Assembly (NCBI RefSeq): GCF_016919245.1
Contig: NZ_JAFEJA010000001.1
Span: 3,258,001 to 3,322,000, forward strand
Reading direction: 5' to 3'
DNA from: Streptomyces zhihengii
GTDB taxonomy: Bacteria > Actinomycetota > Actinomycetes > Streptomycetales > Streptomycetaceae
DNA: 64,000 nucleotides
Position numbers and translations under genes: made by a program. Below are positions 24,373 through 33,005 of the stretch, piece by piece (position 1 is the stretch's first letter; every line of letters begins with the position of its first letter). The notes below the pieces were generated by a model that was not told the origin of the DNA, made no database searches, and was given only the letters and a program-made list of their open reading frames with translations.

Positions 24373-25962
24373 GTGAGCGGTGCCCCGGGGCGCGGCATAC
24401 TCGCCGGCCTCCGTCTGACCAGCCTCCGGCTGCGCCTCGTCGTCGTCTTCGCCCTGGTGGCGCTGACGGCCGCGGTCTCCGCGTCCGGCATCGCCTACTG
24501 GCTCAACCGCGAGGCGGTGCTCACCCGCACCCAGGACGCGGCGCTGGACGACTTCCGCCGGGAGATGCAGAACCGGGCCGCGGCGCTGCCGCTGCGCCCC
24601 ACCCAGGCCGAACTCCAGAACGCCGCCGAGCAGATGGCCGACGGCGGCGACTACAGCGTGGTGCTGATCGGCGAGCGCGACGCGGGCAAGCCGATCACCG
24701 GTGTCTCCGACCGGGACGACTTCACCCTGGAGGACGTGCCCCAGTCGCTGCGGGACGCCGTCGACGACCGGCTGGACGTCGGCGCGGGCAACCCGGCCCC
24801 GTACCACCTGTACTGGCAGCGCATCGACCGCGGCGGCGCGCCCTATCTGGTCGGCGGCAGCCGGATCGTCGGCGGCGGGCCGACCGGCTACCTGCTGAAG
24901 TCGCTCGGCCAGGAACGCGAGGACCTCGCCTCGCTGGGCTGGTCGCTGGCGATCGCCACCCTGCTCGCGCTGATCGGCTCGGCGCTGCTCGCCCAGGCCG
25001 CGGCCACCACCGTGCTGAAGCCGGTGCACCGGCTCGGCGAGGCGGCGCGGCGGCTCGGCGAGGGCAAGCTCGACACCCGGCTCAGGGTGTCGGGCACGGA
25101 CGAACTGGCCGAGCTGGCACGGACGTTCAACAAGACCGCCGAGTCGCTGGAGACCAAGGTCGCGGACATGAGCGCGCGGGAGGAGTCGAGCCGGCGTTTC
25201 GTCGCCGACATGTCCCACGAGCTGCGCACGCCGCTGACCGCGCTCACGGCGGTCACCGAGGTGCTGGAGGACGAGGCCGACTCCCTCGACCCGATGATCG
25301 CGCCCGCGGTGAACCTCGTCGTCAGCGAGACCCGCCGGCTGTACGACCTGGTGGAGAACCTGATGGAGGTCACCCGCTTCGACGCGGGCACGGCACGGCT
25401 CGTGCTGGACACCGTCGACGTGGCCGACCAGGTCACCGCCTGCATCGACGCCCGTGCCTGGCTGGACGCCGTCGAACTCGACGCCGAACGCGGCATCATG
25501 GCCCGTCTCGACCCGCGCCGGCTCGACGTGATACTCGCCAACCTCATCGGCAACGCCCTCAAGCACGGCGGCTCCCCCGTGCGGGTCTCGGTGCGGCCCG
25601 GGGACACCGAGCTGCTGATCGAGGTGCGCGACCACGGGCCGGGCATCCCCGAGGAGGTCCTGCCGCACGTCTTCGACCGCTTCTACAAGGCCAGCGCCTC
25701 CCGCCCGCGGTCCGAGGGCAGCGGTCTCGGACTGTCGATCGCCATGGAGAACGCCCACATCCACGGCGGCGACATCACCGCCGCCAACTCCCCGGACGGC
25801 GACGGCGCCGTCTTCGTCCTGCGCCTCCCCCACGACGGGGAGGCGGCCGCGGACTGCGAGGCCGCCGAATCGGGCGGCCCCGGCGACGGGGGGAACGGCA
25901 CGGGCCGGGACACGGGGTCCCGGGGCCCGGACGCCGCGCACGGCGAGGAGGGGCCGCGATGA
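24373..25962 (+). CDS. afsQ2: Sensor histidine kinase AfsQ2
   Basis: A 529-residue membrane kinase. There is one transmembrane span at about residues 19-42, an extracytoplasmic sensor of about 150 residues, and a second span near 190-212. A HAMP domain follows (VHRLGEAARRLGEGKLDTRLRVSG), then the H-box FVADMSHELRTPLTAL with the phospho-accepting His, and the ATPase boxes N (LIGNALKHGG), G1 (VRDHGPGI) and G2 (SGLGLSIAMENA). The last 30 residues are Gly/Asp-rich and variable. The GTG at 24373 is the first start in frame. The stop overlaps the ATG of the lipoprotein by four bases (ATGA), so afsQ1-afsQ2-lipoprotein form one operon. Confidence 0.93.
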   Translation: MSGAPGRGILAGLRLTSLRLRLVVVFALVALTAAVSASGIAYWLNREAVLTRTQDAALDDFRREMQNRAAALPLRPTQAELQNAAEQMADGGDYSVVLIGERDAGKPITGVSDRDDFTLEDVPQSLRDAVDDRLDVGAGNPAPYHLYWQRIDRGGAPYLVGGSRIVGGGPTGYLLKSLGQEREDLASLGWSLAIATLLALIGSALLAQAAATTVLKPVHRLGEAARRLGEGKLDTRLRVSGTDELAELARTFNKTAESLETKVADMSAREESSRRFVADMSHELRTPLTALTAVTEVLEDEADSLDPMIAPAVNLVVSETRRLYDLVENLMEVTRFDAGTARLVLDTVDVADQVTACIDARAWLDAVELDAERGIMARLDPRRLDVILANLIGNALKHGGSPVRVSVRPGDTELLIEVRDHGPGIPEEVLPHVFDRFYKASASRPRSEGSGLGLSIAMENAHIHGGDITAANSPDGDGAVFVLRLPHDGEAAADCEAAESGGPGDGGNGTGRDTGSRGPDAAHGEEGPR

Positions 25963-26576
25963 CACGCCGCTCGAACCGGGGCGCCGTCCCCGCCGCTCTC
26001 GTCCTCGCGGGCCTCGCGCTGGCGGGCTGCGGGATCCGGCCCACCCAGATCCCGGTCGACGCCGGTCCCGCGCCCTCCCGGGTGCCGTGCGAGGTGTCGT
26101 CCGCCGACGTGGTGCCGCAGGCCGGGCGGACGGCGGTGCCCGTGCAGGTGTACCTGGTCTGCGCCTCGCAGCTCGTCGCCGTCGACCGCACGGTCGCCAC
26201 CCCGGAGGACAAGGCGGCGAGCAGCCGGGTCGGCGAGGCCCAGGCGCTGGTGGACCAGCTCCAGCAGCAGCCGCCGCCCGCGGAGCACGAGGCGGGCTTC
26301 GTCACCTGGGTCCGCGGGCCGCTGGTGCTGGGCGACGCCCGGGACGACGACCCGGCGGGCACCCTGCGGCTCAACCGGCAGCCGGAGGACCTGCCGGCCG
26401 AGGCGCTGGCGCAGCTCGTGTGCACGCTGATGGAGAGCCGGGCGGCGACCGACGGCGCGGTGCTGCTGGGCGGCCCGGGCGACGGGGCGCCGCGCGCTTA
26501 CACGTGTCCGGCCTCGGTGAAGGACCGACCCGAGTCGATGCAGCCCGCTCCCGCCCTGCCGTCGCCCACGTCCTGA
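25959..26576 (+). CDS. AfsQ-operon lipoprotein
   Basis: A 205-residue lipoprotein whose lipobox LALAGC places the acylated Cys at about residue 24. The mature part has conserved-looking Cys pairs (RVPCEVSS, YLVCASQL, QLVCTLM, YTCPAS) and a GerMN-like pattern, VPVQVYLVCASQLVAVDRTV. The start overlaps the afsQ2 stop (ATGA), so it should be made with the sensor kinase and probably modulates signal input at the outer face of the membrane. No catalytic motif is evident. A homologous gene at the same place in S. coelicolor is recalled but uncharacterised. Confidence 0.82.
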   Translation: MTRRSNRGAVPAALVLAGLALAGCGIRPTQIPVDAGPAPSRVPCEVSSADVVPQAGRTAVPVQVYLVCASQLVAVDRTVATPEDKAASSRVGEAQALVDQLQQQPPPAEHEAGFVTWVRGPLVLGDARDDDPAGTLRLNRQPEDLPAEALAQLVCTLMESRAATDGAVLLGGPGDGAPRAYTCPASVKDRPESMQPAPALPSPTS

Positions 26577-26649
26577 GCACCGGCCGGCCCTCCGGGGCCG
26601 GCCGCCGGGCCCGGGAACCGTTCCGCGGGATGCGGGCGTCTTGGGGGTC

Positions 26650-27237
26650 GTGCAGCGTCAAGGCTCGGGCGGCAGTGCCGCCATCCACTTCCGCACGGCG
26701 GGGCTCGTCCTCCTCGTCGCCCACCTGCTGCTCGTCGCCTGGGTGACGCTCCGTCCACGCGACGTACTGTGGGTGACCGCGGCCAACCTGGAGCCGCTCG
26801 CGGGGATCCGCGCCTCCCTGGACGCCGGGCTCGTGGAGGGCCTGCGGCACATCGGGGAGGGACTGCTGCTGCTCGCGCCGCTCGGTGTGCTGCTGCCGAT
26901 GGCCGGGGGACGGCTCGCCGTCTCCCCCTGGGCCTCGCTGACCCGGACCGTCGCGGCGGGGGCGCTGCTCTCGCTCGGCATCGAGCTGCTCCAGACGGCG
27001 GTGCCCGGCCAGGTCGTCGACGTCGACTCGCTGCTGCTGAACACCACCGGTGTGGCGCTCGCCCATCTCGCCGTGGTCCCCGCCTGCCGGGCCCGGCTGC
27101 GCCGCCGGCTGCTGCGGCCGAACGGCGCGCCCGGACGCCCCGGGGGCACCCTCGGGAAGGAGACCGGGGCCATGCTCGGGGACGAGGGCGTCAGGGGTGC
27201 GACCCCGACGATTCCCAGGGTCCCGATCGCCCCGTAG
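26650..27237 (+). CDS. VanZ-like membrane protein
   Basis: A roughly 195-residue protein with four likely transmembrane helices at about 14-32, 74-96, 102-125 and 132-152. The spans carry the VanZ-type patterns: LRPRDVLWVTAANLEP after the first span, EGLLLLAPLGVLLP and LLSLGIELLQTAVPGQVVDVDSLLLNTTGVALA, with the conserved E-x-x-Q and D-x-x-D-x-x-x-N-x-x-G. This matches VanZ-like proteins, including those linked to glycopeptide tolerance. The tail is basic and variable. GTG 26650 is used; nearby GTG/TTG codons cannot be excluded. It is 73 bp after the lipoprotein gene, with no obvious shared operon signal. Confidence 0.8.
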   Translation: MQRQGSGGSAAIHFRTAGLVLLVAHLLLVAWVTLRPRDVLWVTAANLEPLAGIRASLDAGLVEGLRHIGEGLLLLAPLGVLLPMAGGRLAVSPWASLTRTVAAGALLSLGIELLQTAVPGQVVDVDSLLLNTTGVALAHLAVVPACRARLRRRLLRPNGAPGRPGGTLGKETGAMLGDEGVRGATPTIPRVPIAP

Positions 27238-27328
27238 AGCGACGTTTTCGACCCATGTGCGGCGCGAGGATGGAGAGGTCGGGAGCACACCGAGAGGCTC
27301 CCGGAACCCACTCGTGAAGGAGCCCACC

Positions 27329-27529
27329 ATGGCCGCGATCATCCGCCCCCGTGAAGGCCGCATGCTCGGCGGCGTGTGCGCCGCGCTGGCGCAGCGGTTC
27401 GGCACATCGGCCACGACGATGCGGATCGTCTTCCTCGCCTCGTGCCTGCTGCCCGGCCCGCAGTTCCTGCTCTACATCGCCCTGTGGTTCCTGCTGCCCT
27501 CCCAGAAGCAGGCCTCCCCCGCCTGGTGA
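27329..27529 (+). CDS. PspC-domain small membrane protein
   Basis: A 66-residue protein starting MAAIIRPREGRMLGGVCAALAQRFGTS. This is the PspC signature (R-x-x-x-x-R-x-x-GGVCAGLA-x-x-x) followed by a single hydrophobic segment LPGPQFLLYIALWFLLP. The GAAGGAG sequence at 27316-27322 is a good ribosome-binding site. Such small PspC proteins are membrane-stress related, but the isolated domain has no defined role in Streptomyces. It lies downstream of the VanZ-like gene with 91 bp between them. Confidence 0.85.
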   Translation: MAAIIRPREGRMLGGVCAALAQRFGTSATTMRIVFLASCLLPGPQFLLYIALWFLLPSQKQASPAW

Positions 27530-27547
27530 GCCGGCGGGCTCCCGGCG

Positions 27548-28288
27548 TCAGCCGGCGAGCACCCGGGCGAGCTTGGCGAGCTGCTTGTCCGCGACCTCCT
27601 GCGGGACCCTGGCCGGTTCGGCGCCCGCGAGGTCGACGGCCATGAAGCGCAGCACGGCGGCGCCCTCGCGGACGACCACCAGATGCAGCGTCACGTCGTG
27701 GCCCCGGTCGGACGCGACGGCCGTCCAGCCGGTGACGGCGTCGGCGCCCGGGACGGCGAAGGGCGTCCGGCGCAGCGGGCCGTACGCGGCGACGCGGCCG
27801 TCGAGGGTGGCCCGGAAGCCGTCGCCGCAGACGGCGAGCGCCGCGTCCAGCCCCTTCATCAGGGCATCGGCATCGGCCGGCCGGTAGGAACCGAGCGTGG
27901 CCGAGACGGCGAGACCGAGGCGCTCCAGGGAGCCCAGGCCGGTGCCGACGGTGTGCAGGGCACGGGCCCCCGCCCCGTCGCCCATCGCCTCGGCGAGGGG
28001 CCGGCACTCCGCGCGGTCGGCCACGGGACGGCCCTCGGGCGCTATGCCGCCGCGGCCGGACAGGACCTGGAAGCCGGACAGGTCGCCGCCGGTGAGGGCG
28101 GCGCGCTCCAACTGCTCCCGCGTGGGCGGGAGCAGGGTGCCGCGCTCGGCGGCGTCGCCCGTGCGGACGGCCGCGGCGGGTCCGGAGGGCTTGGCGTCCG
28201 CGCCGCCGCTCCCGCCGGCGGTGCAGGCCGCCAGGGCCAGCAGTGCACCGGCCGCGAGCAGCTTCGTCGGGGCGGTCGGAAGGCGCAT
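27548..28288 (-). CDS. Putative lipoprotein, function unknown
   Basis: A 246-residue protein with a clear lipoprotein signal (MRLPTAPTKLLAAGALLALAAC, Cys near residue 22), followed by a disordered Gly/Ser stretch. The mature domain contains EQLERAALTGGDLSGFQVLSG and a central repeating alpha/beta pattern with paired cysteines (AECRPLAEAMG, AVCGDGFRATLDG). This is a sensor-like or substrate-binding fold I cannot name. It is convergent with the pspC-like gene (18 bp apart) and downstream of a small secreted-protein gene on the same strand. No regulatory site is evident. Confidence 0.78.
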   Translation of the reverse strand: MRLPTAPTKLLAAGALLALAACTAGGSGGADAKPSGPAAAVRTGDAAERGTLLPPTREQLERAALTGGDLSGFQVLSGRGGIAPEGRPVADRAECRPLAEAMGDGAGARALHTVGTGLGSLERLGLAVSATLGSYRPADADALMKGLDAALAVCGDGFRATLDGRVAAYGPLRRTPFAVPGADAVTGWTAVASDRGHDVTLHLVVVREGAAVLRFMAVDLAGAEPARVPQEVADKQLAKLARVLAG

Positions 28289-28364
28289 GGCGGCGATCCT
28301 GGCACAACGCCGGGGGGCGCACACCCGGTTCGGATGCACGCCCCCGTGCGGCACGGAGCCGGTG

Positions 28365-28697
28365 TCAGCCGCCGAGCGGCAGGCCGCCGCCCAGCTCGCC
28401 CGCGGGCAGGCCGCCGAGCAGGCCGGTGACCGGTGCGGCCGCGTTGTCGCTGGAGAGGGTGTCGCCGGTGGCCTCCTGGAGGGCGCCGGGCAGCGTGGAC
28501 GCCGCACCGGTCAGCGCCTGCGGCGCTCCGGCCGGGAGCTTGCCGGCCACCTCCTGGACGGGCGCGACCTGGGAGACGGGACCGAGCAGGCCGGTCGCGT
28601 CGGGCAGCGCCGGCGCGGCCGACGCGGTGCCGGCGGCGGCAGCGGCGAACGCGGCACCGAGAGCGGCGGTACCGAGAGTCTTTGCGGACTGCTTCAT
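28365..28697 (-). CDS. Small secreted Ala/Gly/Leu-rich protein
   Basis: A 110-residue protein with a Sec signal (MKQSAKTLGTAALGAAFAAAAAGTASA, probable cleavage after ASA). The mature part is short and hydrophobic: LPDATGLLGPVSQVAPVQEVAGKLPAG and LLGGLPAGELGGGLPLGG. It resembles the small secreted protein encoded at 21271-21669 in its LL-x-PV and PLGG style. AGGAA precedes the ATG. There are no cysteines or catalytic residues. It could be a wall-associated or surface peptide; the role is unknown. Confidence 0.72.
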   Translation of the reverse strand: MKQSAKTLGTAALGAAFAAAAAGTASAAPALPDATGLLGPVSQVAPVQEVAGKLPAGAPQALTGAASTLPGALQEATGDTLSSDNAAAPVTGLLGGLPAGELGGGLPLGG

Positions 28698-28771
28698 CAG
28701 AGAAATTCCTCGGGGACGGAAATATGAGCGGCTCCGCAAGCTAGTCAGCTTCGCACAGGCCCCGCAAACAC

Positions 28772-28811
28772 CGCGAAGCGGCCGGAGATTGACGTCTCCG
28801 GCCGCTTCGCG
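28772..28811 (-). terminator. Strong terminator hairpin downstream of add
   Basis: A perfect 17-bp stem (28772-28788 with 28795-28811) and a six-base loop lie 31 nt beyond the adenosine deaminase stop. AT-rich bases follow on the plus side only. Confidence 0.82.
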
Positions 28812-28841
28812 ATAAAGGGCGGCCACGGGGCCGACGGGCGC

Positions 28842-29978
28842 TCAGTTCCCGGTCGTGGCGGTCTGCTTGAACAGCCAGGCCGACTTCAGTTCCGCGTATC
28901 CGGGCTTGATCACGTCGTTGATCATCGCCAGGCGTTCATCGAAAGGAATGAATGCGGACTTCATCGCATTGACGGTGAACCACTGCATGTCGTCGAGCGT
29001 GTATCCGAACGCCTCGGTCAGCAGCTCGAATTCACGGCTCATGCTGGTGCCGCTCATCAGACGGTTGTCCGTGTTGACCGTGGCGCGGAAGTGCAGCTTG
29101 CGCAGCAGGCCGATGGGGTGGTCCCGGTACGAGTCGGCCGCGCCCGTCTGGAGGTTGGACGTCGGGCACATCTCCAGCGGGATCCGCTTGTCGCGCACGT
29201 ACGCGGCCAGCCGGCCGAGCTTCACGGAGCCGTCCTCGGCGATCGTGATGTCGTCGATGATCCGCACACCGTGGCCGAGGCGGTCCGCACCGCACCACTG
29301 GAGCGCCTGCCAGATCGACGGCAGGCCGAACGCCTCGCCGGCGTGGATGGTGAAGTGGTTGTTCTCGCGCTTGAGGTACTCGAACGCGTCCAGGTGCCGG
29401 GTGGGCGGGAAGCCGGCCTCGGCGCCCGCGATGTCGAAGCCGACGACGCCGGTGTCCCGGTAGCGGTTCGCCAGTTCGGCGATCTCCAGGGCCCGGGCGG
29501 CGTGGCGCATCGCGGTCAGCAGGGCGCCGACGCGGATGCGGTGGCCGCTCTCGCGGGCCCGCCGCTCGCCCTCGCGGAAGCCCTCGTTGACCGCCTCGAC
29601 GACCTCCTCCAGGGTCAGCCCGCCCTCCAGGTGCTGCTCGGGGGCGTAGCGGACCTCGGCGTAGACGACGCCGTCCTCGGCGAGGTCCTCGGCGCACTCG
29701 GCGGCGACGCGGACCAGGGCCTCACGGGTCTGCATGACGGCGCAGGTGTGCGCGAACGTCTCCAGGTAGCGCTCCAGGGAGCCGGAGTCGGCCGCCTCGC
29801 GGAACCAGATGCCCAGCTTGTCGGGCTCGGTCTCGGGCAGGCCCGTGTAGCCGGTCTCCCGGGCGAGATCGATGATCGTGCCCGGGCGCAGACCGCCGTC
29901 GAGGTGGTCGTGGAGCAGCACCTTCGGGGCGCGGCGGATCTGGTCCCCGGTGGGTGAATCAAGGGTCTGGCTCGTCAT
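28842..29978 (-). CDS. add: Adenosine deaminase
   Basis: The 378-residue enzyme deaminates adenosine and deoxyadenosine to (deoxy)inosine. The metal and catalytic residues are visible: H-x-H in [15 protein letters not shown], the C-terminal-side HAGEAFG with the catalytic Glu downstream, LGHGVRI, and [13 protein letters not shown] with the metal-binding Asp. The length is typical of Streptomyces Add. The ATG at 29978 lies six bases after TAGAGT, so the transcript may be leaderless, and the CCTACGCGCGTAGA palindrome at 29994-30007 is in the promoter. Its product inosine is the substrate of the PNP encoded at 12543. A strong hairpin terminates it. Confidence 0.94.
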   Translation of the reverse strand: MTSQTLDSPTGDQIRRAPKVLLHDHLDGGLRPGTIIDLARETGYTGLPETEPDKLGIWFREAADSGSLERYLETFAHTCAVMQTREALVRVAAECAEDLAEDGVVYAEVRYAPEQHLEGGLTLEEVVEAVNEGFREGERRARESGHRIRVGALLTAMRHAARALEIAELANRYRDTGVVGFDIAGAEAGFPPTRHLDAFEYLKRENNHFTIHAGEAFGLPSIWQALQWCGADRLGHGVRIIDDITIAEDGSVKLGRLAAYVRDKRIPLEMCPTSNLQTGAADSYRDHPIGLLRKLHFRATVNTDNRLMSGTSMSREFELLTEAFGYTLDDMQWFTVNAMKSAFIPFDERLAMINDVIKPGYAELKSAWLFKQTATTGN

Positions 29979-29993
29979 CTGCGCACTCTAGCG

Positions 29994-30007
29994 CCTACGC
30001 GCGTAGA
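29994..30007. promoter_or_regulatory. Nucleoside-regulon palindrome at the add promoter
   Basis: CCTACGCGCGTAGA (perfect 12-bp core) lies just upstream of the TAGAGT (29985-29990, minus) candidate -10 of add, i.e. within its -35/-10 spacer. It is also 75 bp upstream of the divergent alpha/beta-hydrolase gene at 30082. Confidence 0.75.
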
Positions 30008-30081
30008 TTGCCCACCGTCGATATGTAACAGTGACCGCGCGTACGGATGGAGTACACCTGGCCTTCTGAGAATGTTGGGCC

Positions 30082-30993
30082 ATGGCACACCATGCGCTGC
30101 CCCGCTGGTGGGGGCGTCGGGCAGAGCCGGCGCACCCCCCTGACACGACGGTCGACCGCACGGCGCAGGGGAGCCGGGTACCCCGGCAGGCCCGGCTCGG
30201 CGGGCTCTCCGGGCGCCTCGGGCTGCCCGCCCTCCCCACCCTTCCCGTCCGCTCCCCCGCCGGACCGCCGGGCGCCCCCGACGGGGCCGGCGCGGACCCG
30301 GCCGATCCCGCCGTGACGGGCGTGGTCCTGCTGCTCCCCGACGGCGAGGCCGAGTCCGACCGCAGGGCCTCCGCCCTCTCCTACGCCGCGGTGCTCCCCC
30401 TCGGCCGCGCGCTCGCCCGGGCCGGGCGAGCCGAGGGCCTGCTCGTCCACCGCGTCCGCTACCGCACCCGCGGCTGGAACGGGGCGGACGCGCATCTCGC
30501 GGCGGACGCGACCTGGGCGGCCGAGGAGGTCGTACGCCGCCACGGCGACGTCCCCGTCTGCCTCGCCGGCCACGGCATGGGCGGCCGCGCCGCCCTGCGC
30601 GCCGCGGGCCACCCGGCGGTCAACTCCGTGCTGGCGCTGGCCCCCTGGCTCCCCGAGGACGACGTGGCCGCCGCGCCGGAGCCGGTCGCCCAGCTCAACG
30701 GACGCCGCGTGCTGATCGTGCACGGCACGAACGACCGGGCCACGGACCCGGAGCTGTCCTACCGGCTCGCGCAGCGCGCGAAGAAGTCCAACCGGGACAC
30801 GTGCCGCTTCGAGGTCCACACGGACGGGCACGCCCTGCGCCAGTACCAGGACGAAGTCCTGGCCCTGGCCGCCGACTTCGTCCTCGGCTCCCTCTACGCC
30901 CGCCACTACGCCCGCCCGGTCGCCGACGCCCTGGCGGCCCCACCGCCCCTGGGGTTGCGCATGCCCCTGGCGGCGGGGTTCGGGGGGCGGTGA
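30082..30993 (+). CDS. Alpha/beta-hydrolase-fold protein with altered nucleophile motif
   Basis: A 303-residue protein. The N-terminal ~80 residues are Pro/Arg-rich and variable; thereafter it has the alpha/beta-hydrolase pattern. The nucleophile elbow reads AGHGMGGRAAL, with Gly where the catalytic Ser is expected in G-x-S-x-G. The acid and His sites look normal (VHGTNDRATDPE and TDGHALRQYQDE). The protein may therefore be inactive or use another residue. It is divergent from add across the CTACGCGCGTAG box, which might control both. No ribosome-binding site is strong; ATG 30082 is the first in frame. It could also be a dienelactone-hydrolase relative. Confidence 0.75.
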   Translation: MAHHALPRWWGRRAEPAHPPDTTVDRTAQGSRVPRQARLGGLSGRLGLPALPTLPVRSPAGPPGAPDGAGADPADPAVTGVVLLLPDGEAESDRRASALSYAAVLPLGRALARAGRAEGLLVHRVRYRTRGWNGADAHLAADATWAAEEVVRRHGDVPVCLAGHGMGGRAALRAAGHPAVNSVLALAPWLPEDDVAAAPEPVAQLNGRRVLIVHGTNDRATDPELSYRLAQRAKKSNRDTCRFEVHTDGHALRQYQDEVLALAADFVLGSLYARHYARPVADALAAPPPLGLRMPLAAGFGGR

Positions 30994-31977
30994 CTGTCGG
31001 GGGCTCCTGGTTTCGGGGGCCTCCTGGTTTCGGGGGTCTCCTGGTTTCGGGGGCGTTCGGGCTGGGGTTGCCGGCCCCGTGCGGGCCGGGCTGATGGGGC
31101 TGGGGTCGCCCGCCGCGTGCGGGCCGGTGGGCGCGCAGCCCCGCTGCGCGCGGGGTGCCCTGGTGCCGGGCGGGCTGTTCCGGCCTGCGGGCCGGTGGTC
31201 GTGTCGCACCCACGCTGCGCGCGGGTGTCCTCAAGCGCCGGACGGGCTGGGGTTGCCCGAGCACGGTCCGGTTCGTGCGGGTGCCGTTGGGGCGCTGCGG
31301 GGGTGGGTGCGGGCGAGGCTCGCCCGGGGTTGGCCCGTCCCTAGCTCGACGACCGTTTTATCGCCCTCACCCACCCCCTCCGCGCCCCCGCCCACAGGAA
31401 CCGACCCGTCCGTCGTGGCGGAGGGGGTACTTCAGCCCGCCCGACGCTTGACCCCACCGCGCGCAGCACGGTGCCACAACCCACGAACCGGCCCCGCCCG
31501 GGCACCCTCAGCCCGTCCGGCGCTTGAGGACACCGCGCGCAGCACGGTGCCACCACCCACGAACCGGCCCCGCCCAGGCACTCTCAGCCCGTCCGGCGAT
31601 TGAGGACACCGTGCGCAGCGCGGTGCTGCGACCACCGGCCCGCAGGCGGGTCGATCCCCCACCAAGGACGGACCGGTCCGCAGGGCTCGGGGACGGGGCG
31701 CGCAGGGGGCGTGGGCGGGCGATAAAACGGTCGTCGAGCTAGGGCAACGCAGGATAGGGCGAGCCTCGCCCGCACACGCCCCCGGAGCGCCCCGGGACCC
31801 CCACCCCACGAACCGGCCCCAGACCGGGCAACCCCAGCCCGTCCGGCGCTTGAGGACACCCGCGCGCAGCGGGGGTGCGCCACGACCACCGGCCGGCACA
31901 GGGCCGGAACAGCCCGCCCGGCACCAGCGCACCCCAGCCCGACGCCCCCGAAAACGCACCCCGCACGGGCACCCCGC
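30994..31977. repeat. Large palindromic intergenic repeat element, copy B
   Basis: This 984-bp gap between convergent genes holds no supported gene. Its core (31161-31930) is nearly identical to copy A: the inner arms at 31339-31366 and 31717-31744 are the same 28 bp and exact reverse complements. The intervening tandem units starting CAGCCCGTCCGGCGCTTGAG are again about three in number (near 31438, 31511 and 31588), with one unit inside each arm (31227 reversed, 31836). Differences from copy A are mostly single bases and a few short insertions (7 bp between the inner arms). The upstream part (31005-31070) has three copies of TCCTGGTTTCGGGGG. Confidence 0.85.
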
Positions 31978-32943
31978 TCACGGCAGCAGCGACCCCCTGC
32001 GCGACAGCAGGAACCGCTTGAAGGCCGCCACCGGTGGCGTGTCCGGGTGGCCGTCGAGCCAGGCGAGGCCGATCTCGCGGGCGGCCCTCGGCGCGGTCAC
32101 CGTCAGTTCGACGACGCCCGGGCGGGCCACCGCCGGCGGTGGCAGCAGGGCGACGCCGAGCCCGGCGGCGACGAGGCCGCGCAGGGTCTCCGCCTCCTCG
32201 CCCTCGAAGGCGACCCGGGGGGTGAACCCCGCCTGGGCGCACAGGTCGTCGGTGATGCGGCGCAGGCCGTACCCCGGTTCGAGGGTGACGAAGGTTTCCT
32301 CGGCGGCCTCGGCGAGGCGGACGCGCTTGCGGGAGGCGAGGCGGTGGTCGTCGGGGACGACCAGCCGCAGCCGCTGCTCGTCGAGGCGGCGCGCGACGAG
32401 GTCGGGGGCGTCGGGCACGGGCGAGGTGAGGCAGAGGTCGAGCTCGCCCGCGCGGAGGCGTTCGATCATCGCCTCGCCGTAGTTCTGGACGAGGGTGAAG
32501 CGCACCCGCGGATGGTCCGCGCGGAAGGCGCGGATCAGCGACGGGACGGTCTCGGACCCCATGGTGTGGAGGAAGCCGAAGGCGACCCGCCCCGCGCCGG
32601 GGTCCGCGTCCGCGCGGACCGAGTCCGCGGCGCGCTCGACCTCGGCGAGGGCGCGTTCGACGGAGGCGAGGAAGGTGCGGCCGGCGGGGGTGAGGGAGAC
32701 CGTGCGGCCGCGCCGGGCGAAGAGGGCGACCCCGAGGTCGTCCTCCAGGCGGACGATCGCGCGGGAGAGGGTCGACTGGGGCACGCCCATCTCCTGTGCG
32801 GCGCGCGTCACATGCTCGTGGCGGGCGACGCCGGCGAAGTACGCGAGCCTCGGCGCGAGACGGAGGACGGTGTCGTCGTGCGCTTCGTGTTCTACGTAAC
32901 TACTGCGTGACAGCCGATCCCCTGAGCTGTGTTCATGCACCAT
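31978..32943 (-). CDS. LysR-family transcriptional regulator
   Basis: A 321-residue LysR regulator. The N-terminal winged helix is clear (LAYFAGVARHEHVTRAAQEMGVPQSTLSRAIVRLEDDLGVALFARRGRTVSLTPAG), followed by a periplasmic-binding-like effector domain (GELDLCLTSPVPDAPDLVARRL and VAAGLGVALLPPPAVA). ATG 32943 gives a family-like start; the frame is open 17 codons further up. It is divergent from an MFS transporter with 62 bp between the starts, and TCCATGCATTGGA in the gap is a plausible LysR box. It probably controls export of a small metabolite by that MFS pump; the inducer is unknown. Confidence 0.9.
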   Translation of the reverse strand: MVHEHSSGDRLSRSSYVEHEAHDDTVLRLAPRLAYFAGVARHEHVTRAAQEMGVPQSTLSRAIVRLEDDLGVALFARRGRTVSLTPAGRTFLASVERALAEVERAADSVRADADPGAGRVAFGFLHTMGSETVPSLIRAFRADHPRVRFTLVQNYGEAMIERLRAGELDLCLTSPVPDAPDLVARRLDEQRLRLVVPDDHRLASRKRVRLAEAAEETFVTLEPGYGLRRITDDLCAQAGFTPRVAFEGEEAETLRGLVAAGLGVALLPPPAVARPGVVELTVTAPRAAREIGLAWLDGHPDTPPVAAFKRFLLSRRGSLLP

Positions 32944-32961
32944 GGGAACGATTATGGCCAT

Positions 32962-32974
32962 TCCATGCATTGGA
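32962..32974. promoter_or_regulatory. Candidate LysR-type operator between lysR and MFS genes
   Basis: TCCATGCATTGGA has inverted 4-bp ends (TCCA/TGGA) around an AT-rich centre and fits the T-N11-A style of LysR boxes. It is 18 bp upstream of the lysR start and 31 bp upstream of the MFS start. Inferred from symmetry and position. Confidence 0.45.
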
Positions 32975-33005
32975 CGCATGAAAAGCGGGGGCATACGTTC
33001 GAGGC

